Origin: Aspidiotus rigidus
Lineage: Eukaryota; Arthropoda; Insecta; Hemiptera; Diaspididae
Assembly (NCBI GenBank): GCA_035079385.1
Contig: JAVHKY010000084.1
Coordinates: 126,501-190,500, forward strand
DNA length: 64,000 bases
Direction of reading: 5' to 3'
Shown here one piece after another: positions 63,895 through 64,000 of the stretch; the stretch's first letter is position 1; every line of letters begins with the position of its first letter. The translations under genes and the position numbers were made by a program. The notes beneath the pieces are model-generated. The model made no database searches. It was not told the origin of the DNA and was given only the letters and a program-made list of their open reading frames with translations.

Positions 63895-64000
63895 CAGGGA
63901 ACCTGCTTTATAGGGGGCTTTTTGAGAAATTTACCGCGCGCCGTCCTCCGTCAAACAAAAAGATTGGAAAAATGTCGACTCTCGAGCCATATATGATAGG
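63895..64000 (+). mobile_element. Second copy of the minisatellite-bearing element, cut by window end
   Basis: CAGGGAACCTGCTTTATAGG... is the reverse complement of 55560-55665, down to the first minisatellite unit (GACTCTCGAGCCATATATGA). Opposite orientation to the copy in BEL gag. Confidence 0.8.

Larger units (their letters stand above)
48542..64000. other. Intron 21 (open), at least 15.4 kb of nested transposons
   Basis: Donor GTTAGT follows exon 21. No acceptor leading into the next AAA1 segment was seen. Sub-stretches 50567-51757, 59746-61180 (except a CT repeat) and 63246-63894 contain nothing I can name. Confidence 0.65.

Noticed and set aside
1..64000. CRISPR arrays, bacterial operons or a defence island
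   Set aside because: Spliced animal gene, animal transposons and microsatellites throughout; the tandem repeats at 55140-55600 have no unique spacers.

Overview
The window is eukaryotic nuclear DNA, almost certainly from an animal and most probably an insect. The evidence is a multi-exon gene with GT-AG introns, a dense load of animal-type transposable elements (Penelope-like, BEL/Pao, Ty3/Gypsy, Helitron, hAT, pogo-like, MULE and Ginger-like pieces), and AT-rich non-coding DNA full of microsatellites and palindromes. The many short GTAGGTACCTA-type motifs made me think of Hemiptera, but that is a weak impression. I see no bacterial genes, rRNA, convincing tRNA or CRISPR array.

The only host gene I can support is an axonemal dynein heavy chain of the outer-arm gamma type (DNAH5/DNAH8; Drosophila kl-3 group) on the + strand. 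I find 21 consecutive exons between 10281 and 48541. Their phases all match across GT-AG introns, giving 4242 nt (1414 codons) with no stop. They run from the N-terminal tail, through the linker, to the AAA1 module, whose Walker A (48141-48164) and Walker B region (48374-48400) are intact. The gene is open at both ends: roughly 600 N-terminal residues and everything after Walker B (rest of AAA1, AAA2-6, stalk, C-terminus) are missing. Introns are either about 90-190 bp or swollen by transposons (5.6, 7.7, 5.0 and 4.2 kb). The intron after the last exon is at least 15.4 kb and runs off the window.

Layout. 1-3220: 5' part of a minus-strand Ty3/Gypsy-like element (LTR, tRNA-Ser primer site, long leader, intact Gag-protease), inserted into the tail of a Penelope-like element (PLE; 3221-3461). 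3462-10280: non-coding, with a pogo-like MITE and a head-to-head PLE palindrome. 10281-18195: nine dynein exons. 18196-23798: large intron with TA repeats, a pogo-like MITE, diverged direct repeats around a perfect hairpin, and a Ginger-like element. 23799-30069: seven exons with MULE-like, PLE and hAT debris between them. 30070-37788: large intron with Helitron pieces, a PLE with target duplication, and a hAT MITE. 37789-48541: five exons separated by a 2.9-kb foldback and another PLE palindrome. 48542-64000: transposon nest containing recursive palindromes, a PLE inside a minus-strand BEL/Pao, a second BEL/Pao on + whose gag is split by a minisatellite-bearing element, and a PLE with a 5' inversion.

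The strongest unusual signals are PLE-related. Several PLE families in the window carry hammerhead-ribozyme-like cores in their terminal repeats. In the nested PLE (52194-54480) the inverted 5' terminal repeat is broken within one base of the predicted ribozyme cleavage site. Another PLE (61180-63245) shows an inversion of the kind expected from twin priming.
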